A DNA stretch of 64,000 nucleotides, from assembly GCF_047495875.1 (NCBI RefSeq), contig NC_092474.1, forward strand, positions 186,001 through 250,000. Reading direction: 5' to 3'. The translations under genes and the position numbers were made by a program. The stretch's first letter is position 1. Every line of letters begins with the position of its first letter. The stretch is from Pithys albifrons albifrons (taxonomy: Eukaryota; Chordata; Aves; Passeriformes; Thamnophilidae). The notes beneath the pieces were generated by a model. That model had not been told where the DNA came from, did no database searches, and saw only the letters and a program-made list of their open reading frames with translations. This document shows positions 36,122 to 47,019 of this stretch, piece after piece.

Positions 36122-39100
36122 GTGAGCAGGGCCGGGCCGGGGGGCGGCGGGAGGTGGGAAGTGATGGGGGCCGGGCTGTGAGGGGGGCGGGAAAATGGCG
36201 GGGAAGGGCCTGTGTGTGAGGGGGCAGGGAAGGGGATGGGCCAGTGAGTGTCTGGCAGAGGGGTGGCAGGGAAACAGCCAGAGGGGCATGGGCAGTGAGG
36301 GTGGCAGGGTAGGAGGAGGAGGTGAGAGTTCCCGAGAGCCATGTCCTTGGTGCAGAGGGAAGTGGCAGGCCAGGGATGGAGGGTTGGGGTGCACAGGACA
36401 CCTGGCAAGGACAGGAGGTTGCTGAGGCCTGGGGTGCACGAGGATGTGACTGGGGAGCTCTGTGCCCATCCTTGAGGGCAGCCCTGCTCTGTGTGAAGGG
36501 CCTCAGCAGGACCTTCCCAGTGTCTGCTTTGGCAACAAGGGTGCTGGTCTGCTTGGACACACAAAGAACTTGGGTTTTTTTTTGAGAAAGGCAGGATGGT
36601 GTGAATAGTGCCCATCAAGGATCAGATATTCTTCATGTGTGTTCACCATGAACTTTGGCAGTTTGCACCTGCTAACACGTGGTGTGTTCAACTTCCTCAA
36701 TCTGAAAGATTATTTGGTACCTGCATTCCCTTTGCAGTCAGTAAATGGACTACAAGAATTAAATATCTCTTAAACATGAAGGCATGAAAACATAAAAGCA
36801 AATTTCTTTAGTTCTTTCAGGACTTTCTGAACTGGGGAAGCAGATTAAGTCTCCTGCCATTTCATTCTGTTCCAACAGGAAGTGGACAGCAGTCAGTGAC
36901 AGGAGTTGAAGCTTCAGACGATGCCAACAGTTACTGGCGGATCCGTGGGAAGAGCAATGGCAGCTGCCAGCGTGGGACACCAGTGAAGTGTGGGCAGGCA
37001 ATACGGCTGACCCATGTCAACACGGGCAAAAACCTGCACACCCATCACTTCCCATCACCACTCTCCAACAACCAAGTGAGTTGGTTTAAATCTTAAGCTT
37101 TTATATAACTAGTTATTGGCAATACTGTCTCCAGTTTCTCATGCTTTTGGAGAATCAGACTTGGGTGCCGGGTGCCAGGACCAGTGTGTGCATATCCAGA
37201 GTTCAAGTGTATGCTTTTCTTCATCTGGAAATAATGTATTTCAGTTCTTGACAGAGGTGAAATTTAATATGTGCCAGTGTTGGTGTTTCACAGTAGTTTT
37301 AATAAGTCTGTTTCTTTATTTGTTTTTGTTCTGCACTGTTGCTACTGGGACTGTTCTGAGATGTTTGGTGTTTTCAAAGTGCAGGACACTGGGCACCTCC
37401 CTCAACATGGTGAAGATTCCTCTAGAGCAAGACAACTAATCATGTGTTAAGACACTGGGCATTCCTATAGCCAAGTTGCTTAGTGATCAAATCCATTAGT
37501 GATCTTCTTGCTGTCTCCATTTCAGTTCACTATTCCTATTTATCCGTTCTTCCACAGGAAAACTGAATCTACTCTCACCATTGTATTTAATTATAATTTT
37601 GTACATATCTAGAAGAGTCTTAATTTCTACCTGTAATAAAGTCCCAGTCTTGTCCTCGAACAAAAGCTACTCCAAGGCTGAAAATCTCTCTTAAATAATG
37701 GAGACTTTTGGAAGTTTGTCATATTAGTCATATCAGTCTTCCATCAGGCTTTGTATATTGGTTGTTACATTCAAAGTTGGAAGACCTGACTCTGTGAAAA
37801 AGGTTTGTCTTTCACCATGAGTAAAGTGGCTGAAACAATAAGGTCCAGCTTTCTGTTGGGTGTCTATAGAATCTGATTATTAAAGGAAGTAATGGAAAAA
37901 TAGCATTCCAGAAGAATTATTTAAAGAAAAGGTTGTCTCTAAAACCTTCTCTCATGTTTCATTTGCCACTGCAGACACTTTGTGTAACACTGTCATTACT
38001 GTAAAAACATTCAGCAACTGTCATTGTGTTTCTTTTTGTTTGCCTGAGTGCCCAGAGCTTGACAGGACTGTGACTTGTGGGTTATTGAAATATAGTGCAC
38101 TTATGAACACAAACTTTTATTTCATCCTCTTAACAGAAGTTGCATTTTCAATTAATACATTGTCTTTCACACTTTTGTGGCTACGTAAACTTGAATTAAC
38201 ATGTCCATAAAATTTTAGGTTGTGGGGGTCCAAACTATTTGTCTTCTGTTTTCAAGTTGCTCATCACTTCTAATTATCAGATTTTTAAGAATGATCAGAT
38301 TTTTAAGAATTAAAAACTGTCTAGAGTCCCAAACAGTTAGAGCTTAGCCTGTGTAGTTTCTGGAAATGCTTGGGTGTTTGGTTTGGTTGTTTTTTCATGC
38401 ATAATGAAATCTAATCTCTCACTTTTGTTTTAGCAGGAATTAATTTGTTTCAACCCCTGTCTTTATTTGTGTTAAAGAGCTATTTAGCTGTCTATCTGAA
38501 GGAAGAGTGTAAACCATAATAGTTGTTGACCCAACTGTAAACTCTGTATAATTAAGTAAAAAAGGAAATATAATACTTGATGAGCTAAATTGCTGGGATG
38601 TTGTGATAAAAACACATGCTAAAGAAGCTGTGGCAATGGTAGAAGATGGTGATACTACAAAACTAAATGTCTACAGTTACAAATCTAATTCTGTGGGGGA
38701 AAAATTTGTATCAACCTTAGAGTTGTTTCTTTTGATTTTTTTCCTCAGGAGGATTGTTCTGATCTCTGTGCTCAAGTCTTCTTTGATTTCATTTGTATGT
38801 TGGGATTGATTGGCACTCTTTGCTCAGATTACACGTTGGAGCTTGTTGGCCCTTTGTATTCAGATTGTAGTGGTAGAAACTTCCCGCTTCTGGATTTGAT
38901 ACCTGTTGGCAAAGCAAAGTAACAGCACTTTTCCTTTCCCCATCCTTGCTTTTAAACTCTGCCGACCTCGTGGCTGATACTCGTGTGCGTTGGAGGTGTC
39001 TGCTTGTGTTTTCACTTCAGGGGGTTTGTGTCTCTAACAGGAAGTAAGTGCCTTTGGTGATGATGGCGAAGGAGATGACCTGGATATCTGGATTGTGCAG

Positions 39101-39319
39101 TGCAGTGGCACGTACTGGGAGCGGGAGGACGCCGTGCGCTTCAAGCACGTGGGCACCGAGGTGTTCCTGTCCATAACGGGGGAGCAGTACGGCCACCCCA
39201 TCAGGGGCCAGCGGGAGGTCCATGGCATGCCCGCTGCCAACCATCACAACTACTGGAAAGCAATGGAGGGAGTCTTCATCAAACCCAGTATGGACCCTGC
39301 CAAACACGATGAGCTCTGA
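35953..39319 (+). CDS. SDF2L1: SDF2L1, stromal cell-derived factor 2-like 1 (ER lumen), three exons
   Basis: ER-resident, stress-induced MIR-domain protein known to work with ERdj3 and BiP to keep unfolded clients from aggregating. Exons 35953-36121, 36879-37075 and 39041-39319 sum to 645 bp (214 residues plus stop), with phases 1 and 0 at the junctions. The N-terminus is a signal peptide (MRGGRHLLPLLLLAVLRG, cleavage likely near residue 22). Three MIR repeats follow (roughly 30-84, 92-147 and 148-202), with recognisable stretches VLKLFNTRHSVRLHSHEV, SYWRIRG, AIRLTHVNTGKNLHTHHF and QREVHGM. The C-terminus is KHDEL, an ER-retrieval signal. Length is close to human (221). The paralogue SDF2 lacks HDEL, so SDF2L1 is the better call. 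Confidence 0.97.
36122..36878 (+). other. SDF2L1: SDF2L1 intron 1
   Basis: GC-rich on its left half, where the CpG island continues. An AAAATGGCGG word at 36192-36201 resembles the YY1 promoter motif. No exon is seen. Confidence 0.7.
36879..37075 (+). CDS. SDF2L1: SDF2L1 exon 2
   Basis: 197-bp exon, acceptor TGTTCCAACAG and donor GTGAGT. It encodes SGQQSVTGVEASDDANSYW through PLSNNQ. It holds an N-G-S sequon (SNGSC) that could be glycosylated in the ER. Confidence 0.96.
37076..39040 (+). other. SDF2L1: SDF2L1 intron 2
   Basis: AT-rich intron without coding signal. An 18-bp unit (ATCAGATTTTTAAGAATG) occurs twice in tandem at 38276-38310. Confidence 0.8.
39041..39319 (+). CDS. SDF2L1: SDF2L1 exon 3 with HDEL
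   Basis: Acceptor TCTCTAACAG, then EVSAFGDDGEGDDLDIW, the third MIR repeat and AKHDEL with TGA at 39317-39319. Confidence 0.97.
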   Translation, partial: EVSAFGDDGEGDDLDIWIVQCSGTYWEREDAVRFKHVGTEVFLSITGEQYGHPIRGQREVHGMPAANHHNYWKAMEGVFIKPSMDPAKHDEL

Positions 39320-40195
39320 AGTGACAGAGGATCCAAAACGCTTCAGCTGACTCCAGAGTTTGGAGATGCTAATCCTTGGTCTCTTCTAAGTCCTGCCTTG
39401 CCTGGCTGACTGATTTTCTGTTACTGAAGGGCATTAGTTCATTCTAGGAATGCAGCACTTCTGTGGGGAATGGCCTCAGCCAGGTTCAGCCACTGACATT
39501 TATTTGGCAAAATCCTTTCTGAATTTTCAAGCTTTATTGGTGAAACTAGTTCATACATCTGTTAGTTTTTGTTGTCATTTGTTTGCTTGTTATTTTTTCT
39601 CAAATTTGAAGGAAAGGGAAAAATGGAAGTAATACATTTCTGTAGTCCCAAGTACAATAGAACTTTGTATTTTGTAATCTTTTTCCCACTATAATATTTG
39701 GAAAGTGATTTCTGCTTCTTAGCAAAAAAATGTCATTGATGAGGAGATGGATTGAGTCTAGAAAGGGAAAAATGGTTCTCAAATATGATGTTTTTTGAGT
39801 GGCTTGGAGTCAGTTATTAATCCTTTGAGTAAAAAAAAGTATCCATTTGAAAATTGTTCAAATGTGTTTTGTGAGTTTCATTCTGTACTGTATTGGAAGA
39901 GTTGAAAATACTGTGTACTTTGGAGTAAGAAGACAAAATTTTAATATGTTCACTTTGTCCGAGAAGTTCAGATGTTCTGGTAATGATGATGCTGGCTAAT
40001 GGTCCATTGCTAAGGCTGACCAGCTCTATGAACTGGTGCAGAAAGCAGCTTCTTGTTTAATTAATATTAGAATTTTATAAAATTCTCTATGGTGTGAAGG
40101 AACGGTTGAATTTGGCTTATGTTGTACTTTGGTTTCACTCTGCAAGATCAGTATGAGAATTCAGATGAATAAATAGTGGGCATATACCCAGTTTG
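39320..40195 (+). other. SDF2L1: SDF2L1 3' UTR
   Basis: AT-rich sequence after the stop codon. The first AATAAA on the + strand that suits a 3' end is at 40168-40173, followed by a GT-rich stretch (about 40190-40210), as expected downstream of a cleavage site. Confidence 0.65.
40168..40173 (+). terminator. SDF2L1: SDF2L1 poly(A) signal candidate
   Basis: AATAAA about 850 bp past the stop codon, with a TTTGGGGTTTTTTGTGTG downstream element. Confidence 0.6.
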
Positions 40196-40199
40196 GGGT

Positions 40200-43100
40200 T
40201 TTTTGTGTGAATCCAGAAGAACAAAAAGAATCTTAGACAGTGTTTTGCTCCTGGATTTTTGACAATGGAATGTGCTGGAGTGCTAGCAAGGAACCTTCAT
40301 TGAACAACTTACTTCTTGAATGTGTTTGGTACACAGTGTTACTGGCAACACTGACTAAAATACCATACACCTGCTCTTTGCTTTAAACAGAAAAGCTCAC
40401 CAAGTGAGTGAGAAAAGTCAGAAAATTCAGGTGTCCTTGTTTCCATGTGTAAATAGTTTACTGATTATAGTGCTCATTAGTCAATCAGTTAAAGAAGCAG
40501 GAAAGTGATTTACTGCTTTCACAGCCTCACTTGCTGCAGTGTCAGGCTGTGTTGAGAAGGTGCAACGAGTAGTTGCAGTTCAGCTTTAGCAATACCGTGG
40601 CTGTTCTGTAGGTCCTGCTCTGCAGTGCCTTGTGCAGGTGCTGTCCAGGCCAGCTCCAGGTTTATTTAAGTGTTTCCTACCTGGGAAGATTCTTCCTACC
40701 CTATGGAACAAAGCACTCCAGTAACAGTTGCTCTGTGTCCCTCACTGGTTTTTTTTCAAAGAAGAAGGTAAGAATGTTTTCCTATGAATTTTAGTTGATG
40801 TGTGTATTTAAGGATTGCAGGCATTTTGGAGGTTAAGTAGGCTGTATTTTGCTGGTTTGTATTAGAAGTAAACTTTTATGTGATTAATGTTTCAGGTTCA
40901 CTGATATTCCTGACTAATTGGTATTGAAGTTGTAGCTATAAAGGATAACTATTTAAAAACAAACCAAACCTTCTACATAAGCAAGGTGACTTTTCCTTTC
41001 CTTTATTAAAAAGGAGGACGTTTTCTTTTGAAGATGGTATGTAAGTAAACGCAAAAAGAGTGATAGCATTTGACAGGAGGAAAAAATAATTTTGGCAATG
41101 AGTTCTCTGTCACTAAGAGCTAAAATGCTCTCTGCCTCCACCATATGGGCTTAGTGTTGGTGCACCTATGGAATACTGAGCTGGCTGAGAAAGGGGCAGA
41201 GCTGTGTGGCTCATGGTCTGTGTGCCAGGTACTATCCCTGTTTGTCTCTGCCTGGATATTTCTGTTGCTAGCAAAGGTGTTCATTGATCTTATTTATTAC
41301 GCTTAAGTGGGATCTCACTGGACCTTTTTCTGTTCTGTACTTTGGCGAAATTGGTTTGGTGAGGCTGAGAAAGAACTGACTTTTTAGTCCTGCTTACTTT
41401 GTAATATGATCTTAATTTTGAAAAATACTGGCACCTTTTGTTCCTAAAGAGCCAAACTTCCCCACAGACAGGTATCCATGAACACCTTATTTAAAGACGT
41501 ATTCAACAACATTCCAGTCAACTGAGTTTCCTCCACTTCTGATTCTGACCAAAGTGTAAAAGTCACTTGGCCTTAATATTTCACTTGGGCATGTGTCACA
41601 GTAGCTTTTTTAGTTGGTTGGGTTTTTCCCTGATTTTTATCGCTATAAAAATGGTGCTGAAAAACTCTTAAGAGGCCAATTGAAGTACATCTAACTTGGG
41701 AAAGATCTAATACAGGACTTACAGAACCATTGGTCCTCCCACCAGGCTGAGTGCTGGCTACAAAGAAAGGCCATTGTTACATGGAAAGTGCAAATGTTAT
41801 AGCTGTGAAAAATGATGGCTCTTACTCATGTGAAAGTACTGAGATTTCAGAGTGTGATTCAGGTGTTTTTATTTAATTTGGCTGCTTACAGTTCAGCTTT
41901 TCACTCCTTCCAGGACAGATGAGCACTAGAGACTTGGAGAATCTCAGTTTTTGAATTTCTGGGTGATGTTGTTTGTTTTCCATACGATTTGATCATCTAC
42001 CTAAAGATGTTGGGGCTCTAGGGTAAAGCATGAAATGCTGGAAATGCTCATTGCTTTTTTTTTTTTCCTTTATGTTAGGGTGATAAACTAAATTTTGTAA
42101 TACCTTCTGTCAAAATTCTGTATATGCTTCAAGGGAAAGCTGTTTATTTTGACTTTTGATGCTAGCAGAAAATAATTCTTTTCAATACCAGATGCTTTCA
42201 AATCTCTCTCTTAGTACTACAAGAAGCCTTTGAAAAGGTGTGCCAATGTTGTTATTCTTTCTTTAGTAAACTAGAAAGGCTTTTGAGGAAAGAATTAGAG
42301 GGCTCTGTCTTTACAGGTGTTCCTAGTGAGAAGAGTTGCTAAACACTATCTACTCTGAACTATGTTGAAAACAATCTGTCAAATACTGCACTTTACACAC
42401 ATATATATGTATATATCTAGTTCAATGTAAAATGACAAAGAGTTCCTTAGATGCGCTGATTTTGGAGGCCAGTGTGTGTCTACAAACATTTTTACTCTTA
42501 TTTTTATAACTGCTCAGCATATGAACAATTTCCACATGTTTTGACTTGTCAGTCTGAATGAGGACTGGTGTTAGTTCTGCAAAAGTGCTGGAAGGGATGT
42601 ACAGCTCATTGATTCTTCATTCTGAATGTTGAGCCTAAATATAAACCAATGTTTTAAATTTAATTTTTTATGTTTGGTAATACTAATTTGGTTTATCTGT
42701 TCTTATTAAGTTAAATTAGCATCTCTTTTTAAGGAGAAACAATACAGTCAAAACGACCCTGTAACAGTGATGTTACTCAGCAGTATTTTTAAGCCTGTGA
42801 GTTTTGCTGAACCTTCTTTCTCGTCTGCCTCTCTTCCCCAGCACTGAAGCAGTAGCTGACACCGTAAATGGACCACGTTTCACATCTGTACTAGGCAGAG
42901 GCTGAACCTTAGCAGGATCTCCTTCCAGCAGCAGCATCTTGCTGTGTGTCTCACTCCCTGTGTGGCATCCTTGCTGTCTCTTTGTTAAATTCCTTGCTGG
43001 GAGCTGGCTAAGAGCCTGTGCAAGGTTTGTGTGTGGAAGGTGTCTGATGCTGCTGCCCCTTTCTTAGTTTTGAGTTTGCATCTGTGTTTTGCATTTGTTG

Positions 43101-44390
43101 GTTTTGCAATTCTCTCTTCAAACACATCTTCGTGTAATCCAGCTCTGGGCCACCATTCAAATATGTTTGATAATTAATTGCTTCATAACATGGCTGTTTC
43201 ATTAGCTGCCTTTCAGGAACCTGTGTTTCTGGGGTGACAAGACAGCACTTGTGGTTTTCTCATTAAGCTTTGTAAGGAAACAACAAAAAAAAGTTGTAGG
43301 TAAGAATATGCTTCCCTCTTGATTGTGTTTGATTCTATCCTGTGGAGTAGGAAGCGCAGGCAATGGTTTGCTTCCCCAAGGAGGAATAAAATGTTCAACC
43401 TTACCAACTTGGAGCTGCATATGAAACACAAGGCAATTCAAACTTACTTAGGGTATGTAGCATTTATTATGTAAGCAAGTCACAAACAGTAATAAACTTT
43501 AGGGTACTAAGGGTTTTTTAAATGCTTACAGCAATAAATATCTTATACTTTCCCCCTTCCTCTCACTGACAGTGTAAGTATCTTAGTGCTTCCATGTTTA
43601 CACAAATACTTTAGCAGGACCTGGAGTGTTTGTATCTAATTATTTCTTTTTTACTCTATGCAAAAGGTGGAATTCCTTCTCTTCTGTTTCCTGAATCAGG
43701 CTTGCAGTAATTGCAGTAATGTGTGGGAATTGATTGAGAGATGGTCAACCAATTCCTCTGAGGAAAATACTGAATTACTTTGGGTGTGTATAAGACAAGG
43801 AGGGAATATGGTGACCACCTTGAAAAGCAGACTTCAACAGCTGTACCATTCAATGCTTCTTTCTCTTTAAATTGCATCAAATTAAATTGATTATGAAAAC
43901 CTTTTTACTATACTTAGTATTATGCTAATTCTAAATTAGCATGAAGTTTGCAGTGAAATCTCTGACAGCTCTGGTAACTGATTCAATCTGCTGTTCGTGA
44001 GGGATTCAGCTGTCTTCAATCCTTTGGGAAAATGGTGTCCTGCTTCATTAGGGTATGAAGTGTTAGAAGCTGTATGACATCTCAATGGTACCAAACTCTT
44101 AAGAAACATTAGAAATTAATCAGAAAGTGTGCAAACTGTAAAGCTGCCTGATTAGTTCCTGTGTGATTTTTGAAACTATAAAAATAATGTGTAGGTGCTG
44201 ACTTTGCATGTCTGGAGGACTGTTGAGCTTCGACTGATCTAAGGCTCCTTGCTTGATCTCTGTGATAGTTACGTATTTATTCACCTAAGGTTCTTTTTCT
44301 GAGAGTGCTAATTAGTAGTACAAGTGTGTGCTATACTGAAGGTCGAAGTATCTCAAACCACAGCTAACCATAAGAGGCGATAGGCACCCA
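40200..44390. other. Intergenic DNA after SDF2L1
   Basis: AT-rich, with no recognised exon, RNA gene or transposon. A short TA-rich stretch (acacatatatatgtatatat) lies near 42400. Confidence 0.6.
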
Positions 44391-44394
44391 ATAT

Positions 44395-46400
44395 TTTTCT
44401 TCAGCGGCTGCCGCCTGGGCCCCGTCTCTGCCGCAGGCTGGAAGGGTCGGGCTGGCTGCAGCCGCCTTCCCGCGGCTCCCTGCGCTGGCCGGTGACTACT
44501 CTGTCCCGCCTAGGGAACAGCCCTGTGAATGACGTGTATGAAAACTCGGGTGGGGTAGATGCGAGCAGGGCCGTTCTGCGGGATCTCCGGTATCCCGATG
44601 GGGCAGGATCGGGCCGGGAGCGCGGCCGCCGCTAGTGAGCGCTGCTCGTCCGCCCGGCGCTGCCGGCTCCCTGCGAACCTGCCTCTGGCAGCGCTTCAGG
44701 AGCGCAGCTTTGATCGCTGCAGGTTTATACTCTTCAGGGGGAAACAAATAACATCCTCTTCTCCCGCGTTACACTATTAAGGCGATCAGCTGCTGCGAGA
44801 CCGCCTGTGCGGCCGTGCCTCGCGTTAGGTGCGCTCTGCCAAGTCATGTACGGCTCGGTTATTCGAAAGGGGAGTTTAAAACTAGCGTAGGCTCTGAAGC
44901 GGTGCCTCGGGCGTTTCTGTTTACTGTTTCTCTTTAGGATCGATAAAGTGCGGTCAAGGATGAAGTCTGTTTGCTTACAGTAGACATTTAAGGCAATTAC
45001 ATGTATTGTAAAATTAAATATCCGTTTCTGCTCGGTGGGGAAAGGAAAGGCACAAAAGGATCGTTAAACAGGGAGCTCGCCTCCTTCCGTCATCTACAAC
45101 AAAACTCATTGCGTTTTGCAAGATCTCGACAGCAAAAGCTAAAACCAAGCGATCTGTTGCACGTCAGTGGTAGCACTTACATGAACACCTCGTCCCTAGC
45201 GGGACTCACCTGGCTTTCCTCGGCTCTTGCTGGCCCACTTTTCCTGGAGTGGATCGTGTGCCATCCGCCGAGGCTTCCCTTTGGCATGAGGATGAAAATC
45301 CAACTGCTCTCTCTTACCCACAGTATCGGTTTGCGAGGCGCCGAGAGGCTTCGCCCTGCCATCCTGCGGGAATAGAGTTTCCGATGACTGCGTGGATCAC
45401 CCAAGTCGTCCCCCACCAGCCGTCCCCGGTGGGGACAGCGGGCTGGCGGGTCCAGCTCCCCTTCCTCCCAGCGCAGTTATTGCCGAGGGCTTTGTTCATA
45501 TGCCAAAAAAACGTAGATTCTCTTTCTGCAGATCTGCCTAGCAGTGCAGTTTTGGTTTCTTAGTTTCCGCCGCCTGCTGATATTCCTTCATGTCTAGAGG
45601 AATGATGCTCTAGCTCAGGAACCTTCTCCGATCCCGGGTACCAGTATTTGCATGCCAGGCGTTGCTAACGGCGATCCTTGAGTGATGTCAAGAGGCTTCC
45701 TCCAAGACCCTCATTCCCACAGCCAATCTGTCCTCACGGCTCACTCTGCCCTCTCCCCACCCATTTCCTCTCTGCCGGGCACGATCGGCGTCTCTTTATT
45801 CAGCCTCGCCCGCCGCAGCGGGGCGTGGAAGGAGTGGGGAGGTCCCACCGCGTGTGCCGACCCCGCCGCCAGCCTGCTCCCGGCCCCGGTAGAGTCCCCG
45901 GCCCCGGCGGGGAGCCTCGGGCGCTGCGCGGCACGGCTCCCGTGGGAAGCTCCTCGCCGGCTGGGAGCGGCGGTGCTTTGCTGCAGGGATGAAGCGCAGG
46001 GATGAAGCTCAGGGATGGCGCTGCGCTGGGCAGCGCCGCCACCCTGTGCCTGGTGGGCCGGCAGAGAGCGGGTGTCCTTCCCCGGTTCCTCCGCTGCCTT
46101 CATTCGACTTCCTCTGGCCAGGCGGCAAGTTTAAAGCCCGAGAGGCTGCAAACAGAATGGTGCCTCCTCGCGCCGAGAAAACACGGCAGCGAGTCAGGCA
46201 GTACCTGCCCAGGAGAGGGAGCCGAGAGGCATCCAGCACGCCCGGAGGGTTCCGTGATTATGGGTATTCTAACCGTGCTGCTGCAGGGCTTGCTTCCAGC
46301 CCTGTCCGGCTGCTGACTCTGAGAGAAACACGTCCTAACGCGACTCCAGCAGTTCCCATCTTACTACAAACCGACCTAGCTCGGTAACTGTCTTCGAGGG
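44395..46400. promoter_or_regulatory. Unassigned CpG-rich block A (about 44.4-44.8 and 45.2-46.4 kb)
   Basis: CpG-dense sequence in an otherwise AT-rich region. Frames on both strands are open because the sequence is GC-rich, and none resembles a known protein. It could be the promoter of a non-coding transcript or a developmental enhancer block. Confidence 0.5.
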
Positions 46401-47019
46401 GAACACAGAGAATGGTGTGATAAAACAATTGCACAGGCACTTGTTTAACCACCGGTCTACTCCACGTGTATTTTTCATTTTTCCCTCTTGTTCAAAACGG
46501 GAAAGGTCCTGATTCGTGCCCAGCAACGTCTTACACTGGGCTCGCGTCTAGTGTGCTTGTGATTCCATCACCAAAAAAAAAGGTCCTGTAGCATTAATAA
46601 ACCTGTGCAGCTAAAACAGACCTCGAGAAGTGCAGAATGAAAGGCTTCTCTTGAAATTGCACCCCAGGGAGCACCATCTGCTCTCTCTTGCAAATATTAT
46701 ACTTTTGAACGCATTACCTCTGCCTTCACGGGATGCGGGTGTGCAGATGATTACTGTCGAGCTGCAGGCAATTTTCTATAAAGCTGCACAGCAAAACACG
46801 TTTATGTTGTGCTGCGTTTCCTCAGCAATACAAACCCACGGCGATGAGAGTGTCTCTCAGTCCAGCTCGGAGACTTCAGTCTCCGAGGCAAAATAGCTTA
46901 AAATGTTAAAATATTTTTCTGTCTTTATAGCCACTGTTTTCCTTCATGAGATGGGAGTCTGTTTATTGTGAGTGATTAACAGAAATCTTGCTAAAAAGTC
47001 CCAGCAGCCTCAGAGCCTC

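Noticed and set aside
35095..36618. Open - strand frame of 507 codons, proline-rich
   Set aside because: It runs antisense through SDF2L1 exon 1 and the G-rich minisatellite. Its PGPLCPRAPSAP-like content is a by-product of the repeat, and other frames are open too.
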